Shown: positions 1-9,615, counted from the stretch's first letter. The stretch is DNA of 64,000 bases from UBA7398 sp964632545 (GCA_964632545.1 CAZWBQ010000007.1:16740-80739), one strand, 5' to 3'. A program made the numbers and translations. The notes: generated from the sequence alone by a model not told the origin.

Positions 1-1
1 G

Positions 2-2584
2 CCACTTACTGTTGAAGCTGACAATTTAGAACGTTATCGCGCACAGATTGAACCAATCCGCCGAATCAGCATCATTGGAATTGCAATTGCGCTATTTTAT
101 TTTGCTGGATCAGCTGGCACGCGACTCTGGGAAATTTGGATGCTGTTTAAGAACTCAACTCCATTTGGAGTAAAAGATCCGCAATTTAATATGGATATTT
201 CTTTCTTTGCTTTCAAATTACCGTTCTGGCAAGCAATTATTGGCTGGGCCACTTCAACTTTAGTTTTATCTTTGATTGCCTCAACGATTGTTCATTATTT
301 GTATAGTGGAATTCGCCCGCAAGTTCGCGAAGACCGAACCACAGTTGCCGCAAGAGTCCAGCTATCGGTTTTGCTTGGCGTTTTAGTTCTAGTGAAAGCT
401 GCCGCGTATTGGTTAGATCGATATGCGTTGGCGTTAAAAGATGGAAAGTTGATTACCGGACTTACATACACTGACGTGAATGCTGTTTTGCCGGCGAAAG
501 CAATTTTGGCTGGAATTGCAGTTATCTGCTCACTTCTATTCTTTGCCAACATTATTCGACGCTCTTGGGTCTTGCCTGCTGCAGGCGTTGCGCTACTTGG
601 AATATCTTCGCTACTTATAAGCGGCATCTACCCAAGCGTAATTCAGCAATTTCAAGTAAAACCAAGCGAATCTTCCAAAGAAGAGCCATATATTCAACGA
701 AATATTGATGCGACAAGAGCTGCTTACGGATTAACCAATATTGATATGCAAGATTACCAAGCCACAATTTCAACAACAGCCGGCCAATTAGCAAACGATG
801 CCGCGACGATTTCTAACATTCGATTAATGGATCCCAACGTGCTTTCGGCAACATTCCGCCAACTGCAACAGATTAAGCCCTATTACACATTTGGTGAATC
901 TTTAGATATTGATCGCTACAAAATTAATGGCGTGACTCGCGATGCTGTTGTAGCGGTCCGCGAATTAAATATTGCAGGAAACCCACAACGAAACTGGATT
1001 AATGATCACTTGGTTTATACCCATGGATTTGGATTCGTTGGCGCATATGGAAACTCTGTTGATGCTGATGGAAAACCTAATTTTATAATTGGCGACATTC
1101 CGCCAACTAAAGCGTTAGGTGATTTTGAGCCAAGAATTTATTTTGGTGAAAATGTGCCAGATTATTCAATTATTGGTGGAGCTACTGGTGGCACAAAAGT
1201 TGAGTTTGATTTTCCAGATGATAAATCTGCAAATGGTCAAACAAATTACACCTACAGTGGCAAAGGTGGCGTTCCAATGGGATCGCTATTTACAAGATTG
1301 CTATTTGCGATTAAATACCAAGAACAGCGAATTGTTCTCTCTAGTTTGATTAACTCAAGCTCGAAGATTCTCTTCGAGCGAAACCCGCGCGACCGCGTTG
1401 CAAAAGTTGCACCTTGGTTGACTCTTGATGGTGATCCATATCCTGCCGTAATTGATGGCAAAGTCATTTGGATTATCGACGGTTACACAACAAGTGCTGG
1501 ATATCCGTACGCAAAGAAAACTTCACTCTCTGGCTCAACTGCCGATGCGCTTACTGTTAATTCAACTTCGATTACTGCGCAATCGAATACTTCAGTTAAC
1601 TACATTCGTAACTCCGTAAAAGCTACGGTTGACGCTTACGATGGCACAGTTTCTATTTACCAATGGGATGAAAAGGATCCAGTTCTAGCAACTTGGAGTA
1701 AAGCATTTCCAGGCGTGGTCCAGCCAAAGAGCGCAATCTCAGATTCTTTAATGAGTCATATCCGTTACCCAGAAGATATCTTCCGGGTCCAACGCGATAT
1801 TTTAAGTTCGTACCATGTACAAACTGCAAACGCATTTTACGGTGGCCAAGATTTCTGGCGCGTACCTCGTGATCCTTCTACTTTTGGATCTAATGCAAGT
1901 GCTCAACCACCTTATTACTACACGCTTGAAATGCCTGGCGCTAAGAAACCAGCATTCTCACTTACTACGCCATTTGTTCCGCGCGGTGGCCGAGAAAACT
2001 TATCTGCGTTCGCAGTTGTGAACTCTGATCCTGGTCCAGATTACGGAAAAATTACAGTTCTACAATTACCGCGCTCGACAAACATTGCCGGGCCATCACA
2101 AGTTGCTTCTAATTTTGAAGCAAAACCTGAAGTAGCGACAGCGCTTTCATTGTTACGCCAAGGTGGGTCGGATGTTGTACTTGGTAACTTACTAACGTTG
2201 CCAGTTGGCAGCGGCTTACTTTATGTACAACCGGTTTATGTTCGCGCAACTGCTAACGCATCGGCTTATCCATTACTCCAAAAGATTTTAGTTTCTTTTG
2301 GAGATCAAATTGGATTTGATAGTTCGTTACAAGGCGCGCTTGATCAAGTATTTGCGGGTAACTCTGGAACTAAAATTGGGAGTCTGCCAACCTCAAATGG
2401 TTCAAGTACTACTTCTAATTCATCAGCATCGAATAAAGCACTTGCATCGGCGCTAGCTAGCGCACAATCTGCTCTCGCAGATTCACAAATGGCGTTAAAA
2501 AACGGAGACTTTGCTGCTTATGGAAAAGCACAAGATCGTTTGAAAGCCGCAATTGCAGCAGCGATTTCCGCACAGCGCGGTTAA
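2..2584 (+). CDS. UPF0182 family membrane protein, 5' end outside window
   Basis: This is the C-terminal part of a large integral membrane protein of the UPF0182 (COG1615) family, whose function is unknown. The reading frame is open from base 2 with no stop before the first internal ATG at 140, so the true start lies upstream of the window. Family members are usually 900-1000 residues; about 860 are present here. The visible N-terminal part has several hydrophobic segments (around IGIAIALFYFAG and in the next 150 residues). It is followed by a long soluble, probably extracytoplasmic region rich in Tyr, Asn and Pro, including a YGNSVDADGKPNFIIGDIPP stretch typical of the family. The last 60 residues are Ser/Ala rich (repeated S, T, N and then an Ala-rich helix), also usual for the family. 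Family assignment is secure; the role is unknown. Confidence 0.88.
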   Translation, partial: PLTVEADNLERYRAQIEPIRRISIIGIAIALFYFAGSAGTRLWEIWMLFKNSTPFGVKDPQFNMDISFFAFKLPFWQAIIGWATSTLVLSLIASTIVHYLYSGIRPQVREDRTTVAARVQLSVLLGVLVLVKAAAYWLDRYALALKDGKLITGLTYTDVNAVLPAKAILAGIAVICSLLFFANIIRRSWVLPAAGVALLGISSLLISGIYPSVIQQFQVKPSESSKEEPYIQRNIDATRAAYGLTNIDMQDYQATISTTAGQLANDAATISNIRLMDPNVLSATFRQLQQIKPYYTFGESLDIDRYKINGVTRDAVVAVRELNIAGNPQRNWINDHLVYTHGFGFVGAYGNSVDADGKPNFIIGDIPPTKALGDFEPRIYFGENVPDYSIIGGATGGTKVEFDFPDDKSANGQTNYTYSGKGGVPMGSLFTRLLFAIKYQEQRIVLSSLINSSSKILFERNPRDRVAKVAPWLTLDGDPYPAVIDGKVIWIIDGYTTSAGYPYAKKTSLSGSTADALTVNSTSITAQSNTSVNYIRNSVKATVDAYDGTVSIYQWDEKDPVLATWSKAFPGVVQPKSAISDSLMSHIRYPEDIFRVQRDILSSYHVQTANAFYGGQDFWRVPRDPSTFGSNASAQPPYYYTLEMPGAKKPAFSLTTPFVPRGGRENLSAFAVVNSDPGPDYGKITVLQLPRSTNIAGPSQVASNFEAKPEVATALSLLRQGGSDVVLGNLLTLPVGSGLLYVQPVYVRATANASAYPLLQKILVSFGDQIGFDSSLQGALDQVFAGNSGTKIGSLPTSNGSSTTSNSSASNKALASALASAQSALADSQMALKNGDFAAYGKAQDRLKAAIAAAISAQRG

Positions 2585-2646
2585 TTTCTGTAAAGCGAGA
2601 GCAAATTTCCCAATAGCGCATTCGCCCAATAAGATTGGCGAACCGA

Positions 2647-2723
<77 letters not shown>

Positions 2724-2728
2724 ATTTC

Positions 2729-4978
2729 TTACTTACTTTGTCGTACCTTGATTCGCAGTGAATTTAAGACCACAAACAAACTTGATCCAGCCATAGCGCC
2801 ACCGGCGTACATTGGATCTAATAAACCAAGCGCCGCAATCGGAATTCCGAAAGCGTTGTAAGCAAATGCCCAAAGTAAATTTCCGCGAATTGTTCCGAGG
2901 GTTCGCTTAGCAAGTTTTATTGCATCTAGCGCTGCAAAGAGTGTTGGTCGAAGGAGAGTGATATCGGCGCTGGAAATTGCAGTATCTGTTCCGGTTCCCA
3001 TTGCCATACTCAAATCTGATTCTACAAGCGCAGCCGCATCATTAATTCCATCACCGAGCATTAATACTTTCTTGCCTTCACTTCGTAATTTTCTAATTAA
3101 TAAAACTTTATCTTCTGGGGTTGCCTCCGATATTACTCTTTCGGATGCAATCCCAACTTGGTTTGCAATTTCAATGGCAGCGCTTCGATGATCTCCAGTA
3201 ATTAACCAGAGTTCCATTGCGGCATCTTTTAGCGCTGTTATAGATCGCGCAGCATCTGGCTTAATTGTGTCTCCTACTTCAATTGCAGCAAGTGCAACAC
3301 CATCAATAGCTACTACTGAAATAGAGTGGCCATTTACTTCGGCCCTAGTAATAGCATCCTGCAGTTCTTTTGGAAATGAGAACGTTGCTTTCAATATTGA
3401 TGCTGGTGTACCAATCAAAACTGGCAGATCAAGAGCGCCGATTTTTACTCGAGCAGCAGCGCCTTGACCAGAAGTTTGCGAGTAATCTGTAAGAGAACTT
3501 TTTACAACACCTTGGCCAAGTAAGTATTTAGTAATAGCGCGAGCGACCGGATGAGTGTTATCAGCTTCAACGGTATGTATCGCGGTAAGAAGTTCGGATA
3601 GTGAAATCTTAAGCGCAGAGTTGGCAGTAAAAGTTAAATCAATAACCTGCATTTCACCCACAGTGAGCGTTCCAGTTTTATCGAAAACAACGGTGTTAAC
3701 CTGGCGCGCAATCTCTAGTGAACTAGTTTTTCGGAGCACAATTCCTTGTTGAGCTCCGCGTCCAGTTGCGACCAATAACGCAACCGGGGTTGCTAATCCG
3801 AGCGCGCATGGACAAGCAATAACTAGAACTGCTACTGCGGCTGCGATTGAAATTTGTAACGAGTGCTCAGTGAAATACCAACCTGCAAATGTTCCAATAG
3901 CAATTAGTAATACAACGGGTACAAAAATTGCACTGATTCGGTCCACGGTTTTCTGGATTGGAGCTTTCTCAGTTTGCGCAGTAAGGACCATTGAAGTAAT
4001 TCGAGAAAGTTCGGTATCACGACCAACTCGTTGCGCTTGAATTATTAACCGACCATTTGAATTTATGGCACCACCAATGACAAGCGAACCAGGCTTCACA
4101 TCAATTGGGAGCGATTCCCCAGATATAAGTGAGTTATCAACGCTGCTCTCACCAGAAATTACTATGCCATCAGTTGGAATTCGATCACCAGGTTTAACAA
4201 TGCAATGATCGCCAACTTCTAAAGACTGAATTGGCGCTACAACTTCTTCGCTTCCACGCAAGATTGTTACTTCTTTAGTATGAATTGCTAATAAATTCGC
4301 CAGCGCTGATCCCGCGCGGCGTTTAGCTTTGCTCTCTAAAAATCTTCCTAAAACTATAAAGAAAATAACAGCGGCGGCAACTTCAGTATAAATATCGCCA
4401 GCACCAGTTGCGTTCGCATAAATTGACCATGAGAAAGCCGAGAGCGAGCCAAGCGAAATTAAAGTATCCATGGTCGGGTGTGCAATATTTCGAAGCGCAG
4501 TTCTATGAATCGGAAATGCGATAATTAAAATTATTGGCGTTGTAATTGCGATTGACAACCATCCAGTCGCAGAATAGAGCGGATGTGGCAACGCAAAGAA
4601 ATCGAGCGCAGAAATTAATTTTGGTTCTAAGTAATGATGTGCAGTCATTGACATTGAAATCACAATTACCGGGAGCGCTAAAATTGCAGCGAAGAATACT
4701 CGCCACCCCATTCGCCTTGAACTTGAAAAACTTTCGGTATCGTCAGTTAAAAGGGTGGCAGAGTAACCAGATTTCTTTATTGCTTCGATTAGAACGCTAG
4801 ATTTATAGCCTTTTGGCGCCAAAATATGTGCTGATTCTGTTGCAAAATTAATGGTGGCAGATACGCCTTCTAAATTGTTCAGCGATCTTTCAATAGTCGC
4901 AACGCAGGACGAACAAGTCATTCCTGCTACTTTTAGGTCGATTTGTTCACTTTTGCTGACAATCTGCGAAGTGCTCAT
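2729..4978 (-). CDS. copA: copper-translocating P1B-type ATPase
   Basis: Exports Cu(I) across the membrane using ATP. An N-terminal heavy-metal-associated domain carries GMTCSSC (Cys22, Cys25). Membrane segments start near residue 93. The actuator motif SGES is at 286-289, the transport-site CPC at 389-391 and the phosphorylation motif DKTGT at 433-437. An HP motif (THPVARAI) and GDGIND follow. The YN pair and MAGSS in the last two membrane helices are the residues known to select Cu(I). Length 749 is usual for a CopA with one metal-binding domain. Its ATG overlaps the hisN stop by four bases (ATGA), so it is probably the last gene of the aroA-rsgA-hisN-copA operon; copper export is unrelated to the other members. 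No CsoR-type regulator or copper chaperone gene adjoins it. Confidence 0.95.
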   Translation of the reverse strand: MSTSQIVSKSEQIDLKVAGMTCSSCVATIERSLNNLEGVSATINFATESAHILAPKGYKSSVLIEAIKKSGYSATLLTDDTESFSSSRRMGWRVFFAAILALPVIVISMSMTAHHYLEPKLISALDFFALPHPLYSATGWLSIAITTPIILIIAFPIHRTALRNIAHPTMDTLISLGSLSAFSWSIYANATGAGDIYTEVAAAVIFFIVLGRFLESKAKRRAGSALANLLAIHTKEVTILRGSEEVVAPIQSLEVGDHCIVKPGDRIPTDGIVISGESSVDNSLISGESLPIDVKPGSLVIGGAINSNGRLIIQAQRVGRDTELSRITSMVLTAQTEKAPIQKTVDRISAIFVPVVLLIAIGTFAGWYFTEHSLQISIAAAVAVLVIACPCALGLATPVALLVATGRGAQQGIVLRKTSSLEIARQVNTVVFDKTGTLTVGEMQVIDLTFTANSALKISLSELLTAIHTVEADNTHPVARAITKYLLGQGVVKSSLTDYSQTSGQGAAARVKIGALDLPVLIGTPASILKATFSFPKELQDAITRAEVNGHSISVVAIDGVALAAIEVGDTIKPDAARSITALKDAAMELWLITGDHRSAAIEIANQVGIASERVISEATPEDKVLLIRKLRSEGKKVLMLGDGINDAAALVESDLSMAMGTGTDTAISSADITLLRPTLFAALDAIKLAKRTLGTIRGNLLWAFAYNAFGIPIAALGLLDPMYAGGAMAGSSLFVVLNSLRIKVRQSK

Positions 4979-5784
4979 TTAATTTCATCCAAGAACTTTT
5001 GATGTAAGTGACCGTTACTTGATACGCCACTGTTTCCAAATACACCAGATCTGCCATCAACTGAAGAAAATTTGCCACCAGCTTCGCGCACAATAATTTC
5101 AAGTGCAGCCATATCCCAGAGCGCTAATTTAGGTTCGACTGCGATATCTACTGCGCCTTCAGCAACCAACATGTGGGACCAAAAATCGCCATATGCTCGA
5201 ACCCGCCATACTTTTTTTAGGAGTGTTAAGAATTTTTCTAAGCGATTACCCCATCCAGTTAAGTCCGAGAATGAAATTGAAGCATCTTCTAAATTCGTAA
5301 CTTTAGAAACGTTAATTTTTGTGGCTAGGTCTTTATTTATCGATAAGAAAGCGCCGCTACCTTTTGCGCCATGCCACCTACGAAAGAGTGCAGGTGAGCT
5401 AACTACACCAATAACCACTTCACCATTTTCTACTAGGCCAATCAAAGTTGCCCAAGTTGGAATCCCACGCATGAAATTCTTAGTGCCATCAATTGGATCT
5501 ATTACCCAATAACGAATTGGTTTCTCATCACTACCACCGAATTCTTCACCAATAACATGATCACCTGGATGGGCACTTTTAATTAATGCTCTTATTTTTT
5601 CTTCTGCTGCTTTATCTGCATCTGTAACTGGAGTGTTATCTGGTTTAGTTGTAATTATTAAATCAAGTGCATTAAACCTTGCTAAGGTGATTTGGTCAGC
5701 CGCATCTGCTAATTGATGAGCTAGCGCAAGATCGGCTGCGTAGGTGTTACTTTGATTAGTATTGGTAGACATTGTGGCGCTCAC
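4975..5784 (-). CDS. hisN: inositol monophosphatase family, probable histidinol-phosphatase
   Basis: A Mg-dependent phosphatase of the inositol monophosphatase fold; in actinobacteria this subgroup dephosphorylates histidinol phosphate in histidine synthesis. The first metal-binding motif appears as WVIDPIDGTKNF, preceded by the acidic GEEFGG, and the second as WDMAALEIIVREAGG. Length 269 fits the family. The longest frame starts at GTG 5784, one base after the rsgA stop; an ATG four codons later (5772) is an equally good start. It lies in the aroA-rsgA-hisN-copA operon, and its stop overlaps the copA start. Family membership is certain; the exact substrate (histidinol phosphate rather than inositol phosphate) is inferred from close resemblance of the IPTWATLIGL region and the actinobacterial setting. 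Confidence 0.85.
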   Translation of the reverse strand: MSATMSTNTNQSNTYAADLALAHQLADAADQITLARFNALDLIITTKPDNTPVTDADKAAEEKIRALIKSAHPGDHVIGEEFGGSDEKPIRYWVIDPIDGTKNFMRGIPTWATLIGLVENGEVVIGVVSSPALFRRWHGAKGSGAFLSINKDLATKINVSKVTNLEDASISFSDLTGWGNRLEKFLTLLKKVWRVRAYGDFWSHMLVAEGAVDIAVEPKLALWDMAALEIIVREAGGKFSSVDGRSGVFGNSGVSSNGHLHQKFLDEIK

Positions 5785-5785
5785 T

Positions 5786-6769
5786 TTACTCGTCAGAGTT
5801 AAGCAAGCCTCGCAGGCTTTTTACGCGGTCCTTGCGAGCGATATCACTGCCAGCCCAAGCGTCTAATTCGCAGCCAACTTCATCATGGGAACAATTTTTG
5901 GCGCATTTATTAATAACATCTGCAAAATCCGAGAATGACCCAATGACGCGGTGACGATCGATATGTTTAAGTCCAAAAGAACGTACCCCAGGAGTATCGA
6001 TAATCCACCCCGAGTTTGTTTGAGTATCAATATCAGGCAATTTCAAAGCTACTGCGCTAGAAGATGTATGTCGGCCACGTCCAGTTACATCATTAACGTT
6101 GCCAACCGCGCGGACATCAGTCTCCAACAACGCATTTACCAATGTAGATTTTCCAACTCCAGAATGACCAATTAATACCGAAGTTTTATTACGAAGCATT
6201 TCTTTAATCGGCGCTAAATCAGCGCCACGTTTGGTTTTAAGGGTTTGCACACCGAGAGTTAAATATGGTTTTAAGAATTCACTTGCATCCGCAAGATCGC
6301 TCTTAGTAATAAGAATTATCGGTTCGATACCTTGGTCGAATGCCACAACTAAACAGCGATCTATCAGACCGCTTCGTGGTTCTGGGTTAGCAGCTGCAAT
6401 CACAATTACCATCTGATCTACGTTGGCAACAATCATTCGTTCCAACGCACCAACGTCATCAACAGTTCTAGTTAAGGAATTTGTCCGTTCGTATACCGAA
6501 ACAATGCGCGATAGTGAACCTTCATTTCCGGAGGTATCGCCGACTAGCGCTACATGATCACCAACTACAACTGAATTTTTACCTAGTTCGCGCGCTTTCA
6601 TGGCATTTACCAAAACGCCGTTCTCAGTCACACAACTAGTTCGACCACGATCAACTTGAATTACAAATCCGCGAATCGCGTTGCTATGAGACGGTCGATC
6701 TTTACTGCGCGGCCGAGTTGAGCGCGCTGGCCTAACTTTCGCATCGGATTCATCGTATTTACGCGCCAC
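5786..6769 (-). CDS. rsgA: ribosome small subunit-dependent GTPase A
   Basis: A circularly permuted GTPase that acts late in 30S ribosomal subunit assembly. The motif order shows the permutation: G4 (ITKSDLAD) comes first, then the P-loop GHSGVGKST, then G3 DTPGVRSFG. An N-terminal OB-like domain precedes them, and a C-terminal zinc knuckle is visible as C-x4-C-x-H-x5-C (KCAKNCSHDEVGC). Length is 327. The first 25 residues are basic and low in complexity, as in actinobacterial RsgA. It starts at GTG 6769, which overlaps the aroA stop by one base (TAGTG), so translation is probably coupled. The aroA-rsgA pair is also adjacent in Mycobacterium. Confidence 0.93.
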   Translation of the reverse strand: MARKYDESDAKVRPARSTRPRSKDRPSHSNAIRGFVIQVDRGRTSCVTENGVLVNAMKARELGKNSVVVGDHVALVGDTSGNEGSLSRIVSVYERTNSLTRTVDDVGALERMIVANVDQMVIVIAAANPEPRSGLIDRCLVVAFDQGIEPIILITKSDLADASEFLKPYLTLGVQTLKTKRGADLAPIKEMLRNKTSVLIGHSGVGKSTLVNALLETDVRAVGNVNDVTGRGRHTSSSAVALKLPDIDTQTNSGWIIDTPGVRSFGLKHIDRHRVIGSFSDFADVINKCAKNCSHDEVGCELDAWAGSDIARKDRVKSLRGLLNSDE

Positions 6770-8061
6770 TAATTAACCAAACTTTTCCATAGTCCAGAAA
6801 AATCTGGAATTGTTTTTCTAGTTGTTTCAATATTTTCAACCGCTACACCTTCAGTAATTAGGCCAATTACTGCGCCAGTAGTCGCTAATCGATGATCTTC
6901 ATATGTATGGAAGATTCCGCCATGTAGCGGCGCCGGCGTTATATGTAGCGCGCTTTCTTCTTCTCTAACATTTCCGCCAAGTGCTGTGATTTCACGAGCT
7001 AACGCAGCTAATCGATCCGTTTCGTGTAGCCGCAAATGTCCTATGCCGCGCAGTGATGATGGTGAATCGGCCAACGCAGCGAGCGCCGCGATTGCCGGCG
7101 TAAGTTCACCAACATCATGTAGATCTATATCAATGCCTTTTATACTCCCAGTTCCAGTTAGTTTTAGGTCTTGGTTGGCACCATTTTCCACAAATTCAAT
7201 TCTTGCTCCCATCGCGCTTAATATTTCGCGAAGTTGATCACCAGGTTGGGTTGTAACTTTTGGCCAATCTGCAATTGTGATTGTGCCACCACAAACCATC
7301 GCAATCGATAAAAATGGCGCGGCGTTAGATAAATCAGGTTCGATTGTTAAATCTTTTCCAAGAAGGGTGCCTGCTGCGACGCGCCATTCATTCTCACCAA
7401 CTGTAACTTCTGCGCCAAAATCACGGAGCATTTGAATGGTCATTTCAATATGAGGTGCTGATGGCAGTGATGACCCAATATGTTTTAAGGTAATTCCATT
7501 TCTAGTAGCTGGCGCAATTAGTAGCAGCGCGGAAACAAATTGGCTAGATGCACTTGCATCAATTTCAACTACGCCACCACGAAGCGAACCGCTGCCATTA
7601 ATTGTTAGCGGCAAGCTATAGCGATTACCGTGTTCAATTGTCACGCCTAAACTTTCTAAAGCCTTGATTACCGGCGCGAGCGGACGTTCGTGCGACCTTG
7701 GGTCACCATCAAAATGAACTAAACCTTGAGCAAGGGCAGCAACTGGTGGTAGAAAGCGCATTACGGTTCCGGCATTTCCAACTGCAATCGAAGCCGGCCC
7801 CATTAATTTTTGCGGCGCTACCAATAATTCTGATTCGCCAGTAATTTCAGCACCAAGCGCGCGAAGTCCAGCGATCATTAATTCTGAATCACGCGAACGC
7901 AACGGCTTACCTAGCGTCGAAGGCGTTGTTGCGAGGGCAGCAAGTATTAGCGCGCGATTAGTTACTGATTTAGATCCTGGAATTTCTACTCTTGTGTTTA
8001 TTGGTTTTACTCCGCGAAACGGTGCTAGCCATAAGGCTTGTGAATCGGAGTTAACCTGCAT
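6769..8061 (-). CDS. aroA: 3-phosphoshikimate 1-carboxyvinyltransferase (EPSP synthase)
   Basis: Makes EPSP from shikimate 3-phosphate and phosphoenolpyruvate in the shikimate pathway. Signature segments seen are GSKSVTNRALILAALA near residue 29, the phosphate-binding GNAGTVMRFLPP, and a C-terminal KTIPDF. Length 430 is normal. It heads a minus-strand operon with rsgA, hisN and copA. Upstream of the ATG is TAGGCT, exactly six bases before the start and with no Shine-Dalgarno sequence, so the transcript is probably leaderless. It is divergent from the SRAP gene, with 63 bases between the two starts. Confidence 0.95.
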   Translation of the reverse strand: MQVNSDSQALWLAPFRGVKPINTRVEIPGSKSVTNRALILAALATTPSTLGKPLRSRDSELMIAGLRALGAEITGESELLVAPQKLMGPASIAVGNAGTVMRFLPPVAALAQGLVHFDGDPRSHERPLAPVIKALESLGVTIEHGNRYSLPLTINGSGSLRGGVVEIDASASSQFVSALLLIAPATRNGITLKHIGSSLPSAPHIEMTIQMLRDFGAEVTVGENEWRVAAGTLLGKDLTIEPDLSNAAPFLSIAMVCGGTITIADWPKVTTQPGDQLREILSAMGARIEFVENGANQDLKLTGTGSIKGIDIDLHDVGELTPAIAALAALADSPSSLRGIGHLRLHETDRLAALAREITALGGNVREEESALHITPAPLHGGIFHTYEDHRLATTGAVIGLITEGVAVENIETTRKTIPDFSGLWKSLVN

Positions 8062-8067
8062 GTGCTA

Positions 8068-8073
8068 AGCCTA
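8068..8073 (-). promoter_or_regulatory. -10 box TAGGCT of aroA (leaderless-type promoter)
   Basis: On the minus strand the hexamer TAGGCT is followed by TAGCAC and then ATG. A TANNNT hexamer six or seven bases before a start codon is the known actinobacterial pattern for transcripts that begin at the start codon. The same box and spacing recur before murI and glyA in this window. Confidence 0.55.
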
Positions 8074-8111
8074 CCCGTTGTATTGGTAGCGGCGATTTTC
8101 ATTTTCGCAGG

Positions 8112-8117
8112 TATTCT
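8112..8117 (+). promoter_or_regulatory. -10 box TATTCT of the SRAP gene
   Basis: TATTCT, then seven bases, then the ATG at 8125. The spacing fits a leaderless transcript and supports 8125 rather than 8062 as the start of the SRAP gene. Confidence 0.45.
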
Positions 8118-8124
8118 CAAGGCT

Positions 8125-8850
8125 ATGTGTGGCAGATACGCATTGACGCAAAATGAGGCAGAACTTGTTGAGGAGTTTGCCATTACTGGAATTTCGCCAA
8201 ACGTTGATCCGTTGCCAGTAAATTGGAATATTAAACCGACGGAAAAAATTTATATTATTCGCAATCTTGAAAATAACCGAGAACTTGCTACAACGTCTTG
8301 GGGAATTATTGCGCCGTGGAGTAAGAACGATGTTGATGCGCTGCGCAGTCAATCGCAAGCAATAAACGCGCGCTCGGAATCAATTCATGAGAAACCAACT
8401 TTTAGGAGCGCCTTTAAATTACGAAGATGTTTAATTCCAGCAACTGGATATTACGAATGGGCTACCGAACTTGGGAAATATAAAACTAAGCAGCCGGTAT
8501 TCATTTCAAATGAAAGCGGTAAGCCGTTAGCTTTTGCAGGAATTTTTGAAAAATGGATTTCACCTAATGGTGAAATAAAAGAGAGCGCTGCAATTATCAC
8601 TCGCGAGGCGGTAGCTGGGCTAGCTAAAGTGCATCATCGAATGCCGGTATTCTTGCCGAGAGATCGTTGGGAAAGTTGGCTTGATTACAAGAACAATGAC
8701 ATTGCAAAATTACGTTTACTGATGGAAGTTTCCGAACCTGCTGCTGGACTCAAGTTCTGGCCGGTATCTGATGCAGTGAATTCGATTAGAAATAATGGGG
8801 CGGATTTAATAAAAGAGATTGAGCTAGGCGAGCCGGAAACACTTTTTTAG
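8125..8850 (+). CDS. SRAP family abasic-site DNA-protein crosslink protein (YedK/HMCES-like)
   Basis: Proteins of this family shield abasic sites in single-stranded DNA by forming a thiazolidine crosslink through Cys2 after removal of the initiator Met. The protein must therefore begin MCGRYAL, which fixes the start at ATG 8125; an in-frame start at 8062 would bury the cysteine behind 21 hydrophobic residues. Active-site residues visible are Cys2, Asn81 (NARSES), Glu111 (YYEW) and His170 (HHRMP). Length is 241. It is divergent from aroA, a neighbour relation also found in Mycobacterium tuberculosis (Rv3226c and aroA). It lies upstream of the sigR operon and is separated from it by a SigR-type promoter. 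Confidence 0.93.
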   Translation: MCGRYALTQNEAELVEEFAITGISPNVDPLPVNWNIKPTEKIYIIRNLENNRELATTSWGIIAPWSKNDVDALRSQSQAINARSESIHEKPTFRSAFKLRRCLIPATGYYEWATELGKYKTKQPVFISNESGKPLAFAGIFEKWISPNGEIKESAAIITREAVAGLAKVHHRMPVFLPRDRWESWLDYKNNDIAKLRLLMEVSEPAAGLKFWPVSDAVNSIRNNGADLIKEIELGEPETLF

Positions 8851-8876
8851 GGAATAACTTCCACCAGTGCGTTGTT
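8851..8876 (+). promoter_or_regulatory. SigR-type promoter (GGAAT-N18-GTT) upstream of sigR
   Basis: GGAAT at 8851-8855 and GTT at 8874-8876 are separated by exactly 18 bases, matching the SigR/SigH consensus known from Streptomyces and Mycobacterium. It sits directly after the SRAP stop and about 60 bases before the sigR start, where an autoregulatory promoter is expected. Confidence 0.7.
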
Positions 8877-8937
8877 CTAGCGCTGTAGTTCCGCGTAATT
8901 AATCAACACCTCCCGTTCGAAATGAGGTCCTCAGGCT

Positions 8938-9615
8938 TTGGCGATAACCTTTATGTCGATGGATACCTCGCGCGAACTCGAAGCCACTGGCGGATCAGTT
9001 GCCACTGGCGAACTGGTTCATGTCGACCGCGAGAAAGAAAGCGTCGCCGAGCGAACTGCTCGCTTCGAACGCGATGCAATGCAATATACGAGCCAACTTT
9101 ATGCTGCAGCGCTTCGATACACGAAGAACCCTGATGATGCCCAAGATTTAGTTCAAGATACTTATGCAAAAGCATTTACTTCATTCCATCAATTCGAACC
9201 CGGCACAAATTTACGTGCGTGGATGTATCGCATTCTCACTACTACTTTCATAAATAAATACCGAAAAAACCAACGCCAACCAAAGATTTCTGATGGTGAA
9301 TTAACAGATCAAGATTTATTTGTATCAGCATCACATACGAGCGATCAAGGTAAATCTGCAGAAGTAGAAGCGCTAGAGAATTTACCGGATAGCGATATCA
9401 AACGAGCGCTCCATGAAATTCCAGAAGAATTTCGTATTGCTGTTTATTTAGTTGATGTTGAAGGTTTTTCTTATAAAGAAGCAGCTGAAATTATCGGATC
9501 ACCGGCCGGAACTGTGATGTCTCGGTTACATCGCGGTCGTAAACAGCTTCGTGAAAAATTAACGGAGTATGCAAAAGAACTTGGATATGGAATGGGAATG
9601 GGGGATAAACCATGA
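8938..9615 (+). CDS. sigR: ECF RNA polymerase sigma factor, SigR/SigH-like
   Basis: A group IV sigma factor that directs the thiol-oxidative stress response. Region 2 is seen in AALRYTKNPDDAQDLVQDTYAKAF and the following LRAWMYRIL; region 4 in EIPEEFRIAVYLVDVEGFSYKEAAEIIG with GTVMSRLHRGRKQL. The next gene is its zinc anti-sigma factor, and the promoter upstream matches the sigma factor's own consensus, so positive autoregulation is likely. The start is uncertain: TTG 8938 has GAGG ten bases upstream, while ATG 8953 and 8959 are in frame but have no Shine-Dalgarno sequence. Length is 225 from the TTG. Its stop overlaps rsrA (ATGA). Confidence 0.92.
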   Translation: MAITFMSMDTSRELEATGGSVATGELVHVDREKESVAERTARFERDAMQYTSQLYAAALRYTKNPDDAQDLVQDTYAKAFTSFHQFEPGTNLRAWMYRILTTTFINKYRKNQRQPKISDGELTDQDLFVSASHTSDQGKSAEVEALENLPDSDIKRALHEIPEEFRIAVYLVDVEGFSYKEAAEIIGSPAGTVMSRLHRGRKQLREKLTEYAKELGYGMGMGDKP

